Below, piece after piece: positions 4,272-7,144 of a DNA stretch of 7,144 nt; position 1 is the stretch's first letter, and every line of letters starts with the position of its first letter. The stretch lies in assembly GCA_028685295.1 (NCBI GenBank), contig JAQUEL010000089.1, positions 1-7,144 on the forward strand, read 5' to 3'. The stretch comes from a bacterium. GTDB taxonomy: Bacteria; UBP13; UBA5359. Below the pieces are notes generated by a model. That model searched no databases. It was not told the DNA's origin and saw only the letters and a program-made list of their open reading frames with translations. A program made the translations under genes and the position numbers.

Positions 4272-6578
4272 TCAATCCTGCCGTTCCAGCGCACTCTCCA
4301 ACAGCAACTTGACCTCTGAAGCGGCGATCATCCTTTTAGTCCTCTCTACCGCATCGGGATTTATGGAGATACTGGTTATACCCCAGCCGACCAGCATTTC
4401 GACCAGTTCGGGATAGAATGAAGGCGCCTGCCCGCAGATAGAAGAGGTCACGCCCCGCCTTCGACAGACATCTACCACCGTATGCATGGCCCGCAGCACG
4501 GCTTCATCTCTTTCGTCGAACTCCGAAGCCAGCTTGCGGCTGTCACGGTCTATGCCCAGAACCAGCTGTGTCAAATCGTTGCTGCCGATGGAGATTCCAT
4601 CTATGCCGCAATCAATAAAATCATCCATACGGATAAGAGTGCTGGGCACTTCTACCATAATCCAGAGCTTGAAATCTCGTTCTCGGGCCAGGCCGGCTTT
4701 TCCCATGAGAACCTGAGCAGCCTTTAATTCCTCCGGCTTGCGGACAAAGGGCAGCATAAGATGAAGATTGGTCAGCTTTGCATCCTGTCTAACCTTATTG
4801 ACGGCAGAAAGCTCCATCCCGAAGATCTCCGGCTCCCTGATATAGCGGGATATCCCCCGATAGCCCAGCATAGGGTTGGCCTCGTTCTCTTCGTATTTAT
4901 CTCCACCCTCCAGATCATGATATTCATTGGTCTTGAAATCGGTCGTTCGGTAGAATACCGGGCGCGGATAAAAGGCTGCCGCTATCTCCGCCAATCCGGT
5001 AGAAAGCTTATCGATGAAAAGATCGCCCTTGCCTTCATCATATAGAGCGCGAGGGTGACGGCCGATGCCGGCTATCATGAACTCTGCCCGTAGCAGGCCG
5101 ACGCCATCCACATCCATGGCCGCCACCTCAGCCGCCCGTTCCGGCTCGGATAGGTTGACATAAAGCCTGGTCCCGGTTACTATCCTGCGCTCACCTACGG
5201 GCATAACGGCGGCCGGTACCGCTTCCGCTCGCTTTGCAATCGTACCAGCGCTGACAGTGCCGCGGCTGCCGTCTACTGTAACCATCTGTCCCTTTTTCAA
5301 CACGGAGGTGGCCTTATTCGTTCCCACAATACAGGGGACACCCAGCTCCCGGCTGACAATTGCAGCATGCGATGTCCTGCCGCCGGCATCGGTGATAATG
5401 GCTGCCGCCCGGCGCATGGCCGGAACGAAATCGGGATTGGTCATCACCGCTACCAGCACCTCTCCATCCTTAAGCTCATCTACTTCATCGGCCGTATGCA
5501 GGATATGCACCGGACCGGAGGACCTCCCGGGAGATGCGCCTACGCCACTGAGAATCACACCCTCTTTACTGGTTGCACCGGTTTCAGCAGCAGCGATCTC
5601 AAATGGCTCACCGACCTGCCTCTTAAGAGTAGTCACCGGCCGGGTCTGTACTATATATATCGTGCTCTTCTCCATAGCCCATTCTATATCCTGAGGTTCA
5701 TTATCGTAATGCTCTTCAAGACGTCCGGCTATGTCGGCCAGTTCGATTATCTTATCATCAGAAAGCTTCTGTTTACTTCCCTCTTCCGAAGAGAGATCCA
5801 CCCGGCGGTTATCTCCATCGGCCCGTATCAGCTGCCAGGCTTGTTTAGCAATGTGCCGCTGCTCTACCTCCATGCGCTTCTTATCCACAATGTAGCTATC
5901 AAGATCGACTTTACCGCCAACTACTACCTCGCCCAGCCCAAAGGCGGCCTCAATATAAATTTTGTCTCTATTACCGCTAACCGGTTCAACGGTAAAGGCT
6001 ACCCCGGAAACTTCAGCTTCCACCATGCGCTGTACCGGCACGGCTATGCCTATCTTCATCTGATCGAAACCTTGACGATCACGGTAATAGATAGCTCTGG
6101 CATCCCAAAGAGAGGCCCAGCAGCGCTGCACCGCTTCCACTATGTTATCTTCTCCACTGATATTGAGAAAGCTCTCCTGCTGCCCGGCAAAGCTGGCTTC
6201 CGGCAGATCCTCGGCCGTAGCGGAAGAGCGCACGGCTACATAGGAGGAGGCATTACGCACCAGGTCGTTATAAAAGCGCTTTATAGCCCCGGCTGTATCA
6301 TCAGGCATAGCGGCAGAAACGATCATCTGCTTGATATGACGGGAAGCTGCCTGAAGGCGCGTGCTGTCCTCCATATCTATGCCGCGCAAGGCCTCCCATA
6401 TCTTATCCGATAAATTATTTTGGATGATGAAACTGTAATAGGCCCCACTGGTAACCACAAATCCCGGAGGTACCGGAAAACCGCTCCGGATCATCTCTCC
6501 AAGGTTGGCACCTTTGCCACCGGCCAGGGGTACATCTTTCCTCCCTATGTCACTCAACCACATGACTTTATCCGCCAT
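4272..6578 (-). CDS. ppsA: Phosphoenolpyruvate synthase (pyruvate, water dikinase)
   Basis: A 768-residue cytoplasmic enzyme making phosphoenolpyruvate from pyruvate and ATP (products AMP and phosphate), feeding gluconeogenesis. Numbering from an upstream ATG at 6596 (subtract 6 for the chosen start): an ATP-grasp domain, about 20-325, with A-G-G-K-G-A-N-L-G-E, V-R-S-S-A-T-A-E-D-L-P-E-A-S-F-A-G-Q and I-V-Q-T-R-P-V-T; a swivelling phosphohistidine domain with G-G-R-T-S-H-A-A-I-V-S-R-E-L-G, the phosphorylated residue being His410; and a C-terminal PEP/pyruvate barrel with N-P-M-L-G-Y-R-G, V-E-V-P-S, I-S-I-G-S-N-D-L-T-Q and I-C-G-Q, whose Cys721 is the usual acid/base. All motifs are intact and the length is normal. 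Pyruvate phosphate dikinase is unlikely, as that family is longer (about 870-900 residues). The start at 6578 is chosen from its ribosome site. Confidence 0.95.
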   Translation of the reverse strand: MADKVMWLSDIGRKDVPLAGGKGANLGEMIRSGFPVPPGFVVTSGAYYSFIIQNNLSDKIWEALRGIDMEDSTRLQAASRHIKQMIVSAAMPDDTAGAIKRFYNDLVRNASSYVAVRSSATAEDLPEASFAGQQESFLNISGEDNIVEAVQRCWASLWDARAIYYRDRQGFDQMKIGIAVPVQRMVEAEVSGVAFTVEPVSGNRDKIYIEAAFGLGEVVVGGKVDLDSYIVDKKRMEVEQRHIAKQAWQLIRADGDNRRVDLSSEEGSKQKLSDDKIIELADIAGRLEEHYDNEPQDIEWAMEKSTIYIVQTRPVTTLKRQVGEPFEIAAAETGATSKEGVILSGVGASPGRSSGPVHILHTADEVDELKDGEVLVAVMTNPDFVPAMRRAAAIITDAGGRTSHAAIVSRELGVPCIVGTNKATSVLKKGQMVTVDGSRGTVSAGTIAKRAEAVPAAVMPVGERRIVTGTRLYVNLSEPERAAEVAAMDVDGVGLLRAEFMIAGIGRHPRALYDEGKGDLFIDKLSTGLAEIAAAFYPRPVFYRTTDFKTNEYHDLEGGDKYEENEANPMLGYRGISRYIREPEIFGMELSAVNKVRQDAKLTNLHLMLPFVRKPEELKAAQVLMGKAGLARERDFKLWIMVEVPSTLIRMDDFIDCGIDGISIGSNDLTQLVLGIDRDSRKLASEFDERDEAVLRAMHTVVDVCRRRGVTSSICGQAPSFYPELVEMLVGWGITSISINPDAVERTKRMIAASEVKLLLESALERQD

Positions 6579-6583
6579 ATTAT

Positions 6584-6593
6584 CCACCCCTCT
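6584..6593 (-). promoter_or_regulatory. Ribosome binding site deciding the ppsA start
   Basis: AGAGGGGTGG on the minus strand lies five bases before the ATG at 6578, where it can act as a Shine-Dalgarno. The upstream in-frame ATG at 6596 would have this site inside its coding region and no comparable site of its own. The protein then begins MADKVMWL, directly ahead of conserved sequence. Confidence 0.7.
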
Positions 6594-6634
6594 CATATCC
6601 GTAAGTGGAGCAGCAAATAGCGTACCGAGGGCAG

Positions 6635-6663
6635 ATTATCAACCCTCCAGCAATCGGCTGCAA
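6635..6663 (-). promoter_or_regulatory. Weak candidate promoter for ppsA
   Basis: On the minus strand TTGCAG (6663-6658), a 17-base spacer and GATAAT (6640-6635) lie across the last codons of the epimerase remnant. The -10 matches five of six consensus bases, but the -35 only three. If ppsA is not co-transcribed with the damaged gene upstream, this is the best promoter I can see in the gap. Confidence 0.25.
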
Positions 6664-7004
6664 ATAAGCAGCATACGCGGCAGGTGAAAGAAGCACTTCC
6701 ACTTGCCGCCTTTGAGGGTATGCGTTATATTGCCAAAACGATCAAGATAGGCAAACCATTCCCCATATTTCGGATCGGGATAGCGAGACCAGGTCCAAGC
6801 ATGAATCTTTTCAAACCATTCTTTAAACTCTTGCCTTCCTGTCAGCTTGTAAGCCATGGCTGTAGCCACCAGCGCCTCGCAGTGCACCCACCAGAGCTTC
6901 ATGTTCCATTGCAGCTCTATATGCGGCTTTCCCAAAATATCCATAAAGTAGTAAATACCGCCATACTCTTTATCCCAGCCAAACTTCAGCTCCGCCAGCA
7001 CCAC
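6639..7004 (-). pseudogene. AGE-family (N-acylglucosamine 2-epimerase) sugar epimerase, C-terminal part of a broken gene
   Basis: The 121 readable residues match the C-terminal third of AGE-family epimerases/isomerases, (alpha/alpha)6-barrel enzymes of about 400 residues that interconvert sugars such as N-acylglucosamine/N-acylmannosamine or cellobiose. Visible family segments: F-G-W-D-K-E-Y-G-G-I-Y-Y-F-M-D, M-K-L-W-W-V-H-C-E-A-L, L-T-G-R-Q-E-F-K-E-W-F-E-K-I-H, D-P-K-Y-G-E-W-F-A-Y-L-D, T-L-K-G-G-K-W-K and F-F-H-L-P-R-M-L. Usual lysine and histidine positions are kept. The first possible start, GTG at 7004, lies within conserved sequence and has no ribosome site; upstream the frame is blocked by TAA and TAG at 7079-7074. 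About two thirds of the protein is therefore missing or out of frame, and the remainder cannot form the barrel. The substrate cannot be told from this part. It ends 60 bases before the ppsA start. Confidence 0.75.
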
Positions 7005-7144
7005 ATCCGCCGCTCTCTCTCTTTCTTTTCTCTCCGGCTTAAATGCTCTATATCCGCTATATACTTCATCAGTCTATTATAACCCCGGATATAGCTTCCT
7101 ACATAGATCTGTTGCACTCCGAACCTTCCCGTTCAGAGTCCAAT
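7005..7144 (-). pseudogene. Degraded upstream part of the epimerase gene, in shifted frames
   Basis: In the frame of the epimerase remnant, 7142-7080 read W-T-L-N-G-K-V ending R-K-L-Y-P-G-L and then two stops. AGE proteins have a P-G-H-x-I-E motif preceding this region, so Y-P-G may be its start. In the next frame, 7085-7022 read G-Y-N-R-L-M-K-Y-I-A-D-I-E-H-L-S-R, resembling the helix that normally follows. The frame returns at a GA-rich tract (7011-7022) to give A-A-D-V-V-L-A-E-L. Two compensating frame changes, or a small deletion plus slippage, would explain this. The match is by eye and modest. Confidence 0.4.

Noticed and set aside
5367-6413. Long plus-strand open frame of 348 codons
   Set aside because: It lies entirely antisense to ppsA, whose protein is conserved throughout. 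The translated product has no recognisable domain and looks like a codon-bias shadow.
6584-6596. ATG at 6596 as the ppsA start
   Set aside because: The ribosome site AGAGGGGTGG lies between it and the ATG at 6578, and the six extra residues are not conserved-looking.
7100-7144. Possible tRNA fragment (minus strand contains a GGTTCGG-like T-arm and a GGACTCTGAA segment)
   Set aside because: No acceptor stem, D-arm or CCA end can be assembled and the spacing is wrong. A plain inverted repeat or degraded coding sequence explains it better.
1-7144. Defence system, phage, toxin-antitoxin or CRISPR locus
   Set aside because: No gene has such domains and no direct-repeat array is visible. Apart from the transposase fragment the genes are ordinary metabolic, repair, envelope or regulatory ones.

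Overview
The window looks like chromosome from an anaerobic or otherwise low-to-mid-GC Firmicute, most likely a clostridial lineage. This is inferred from strong AGGAGG-type ribosome binding sites, frequent GTG/TTG starts, a YycJ/WalJ-type metallo-hydrolase, a secreted protein with 'copper amine oxidase N-terminal' stalk modules, and a GntR regulator with a LacI-type sugar-sensor domain. No marker fixes the genus.

Everything identifiable is on the minus strand, so transcription runs from high to low coordinates. In that order: (1) the 3' part of a damaged AGE-family sugar epimerase gene (about 7144-6639), readable at its C-terminus but with stops and frame changes upstream; (2) phosphoenolpyruvate synthase (6578-4272); (3) an exported protein with two stalk modules, an AGT-type beta domain and a glycine zipper (4197-3127); (4) an endonuclease III-family DNA glycosylase (2996-2307); (5) a YycJ-like MBL hydrolase (2241-1453); (6) a GntR/LacI chimeric repressor (1298-192) with its own promoter and a cluster of TTATAAGCA boxes; (7) the first 43 codons of a REP-associated (Y1) transposase running off the left edge (131-1).

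Genes 2 to 5 are closely spaced (gaps of 65 to 130 bases) and could be partly co-transcribed, but they do not form one pathway: central carbon metabolism, cell envelope, DNA repair and a hydrolase of uncertain substrate. A 12-bp perfect inverted repeat lies between genes 3 and 4 and a terminator-like palindrome overlaps the end of gene 4. The left 1.3 kb (gntR plus transposase) is visibly more A+T rich than the rest and looks like the accessory part. The GntR regulator's target is not evident beyond probable control of itself.

I found no tRNA, rRNA, CRISPR array or defence system. The most notable items are the transposase end abutting the gntR stop codon, the operator-like boxes upstream of gntR, the architecture of the exported stalk protein, and the decay of the epimerase gene.
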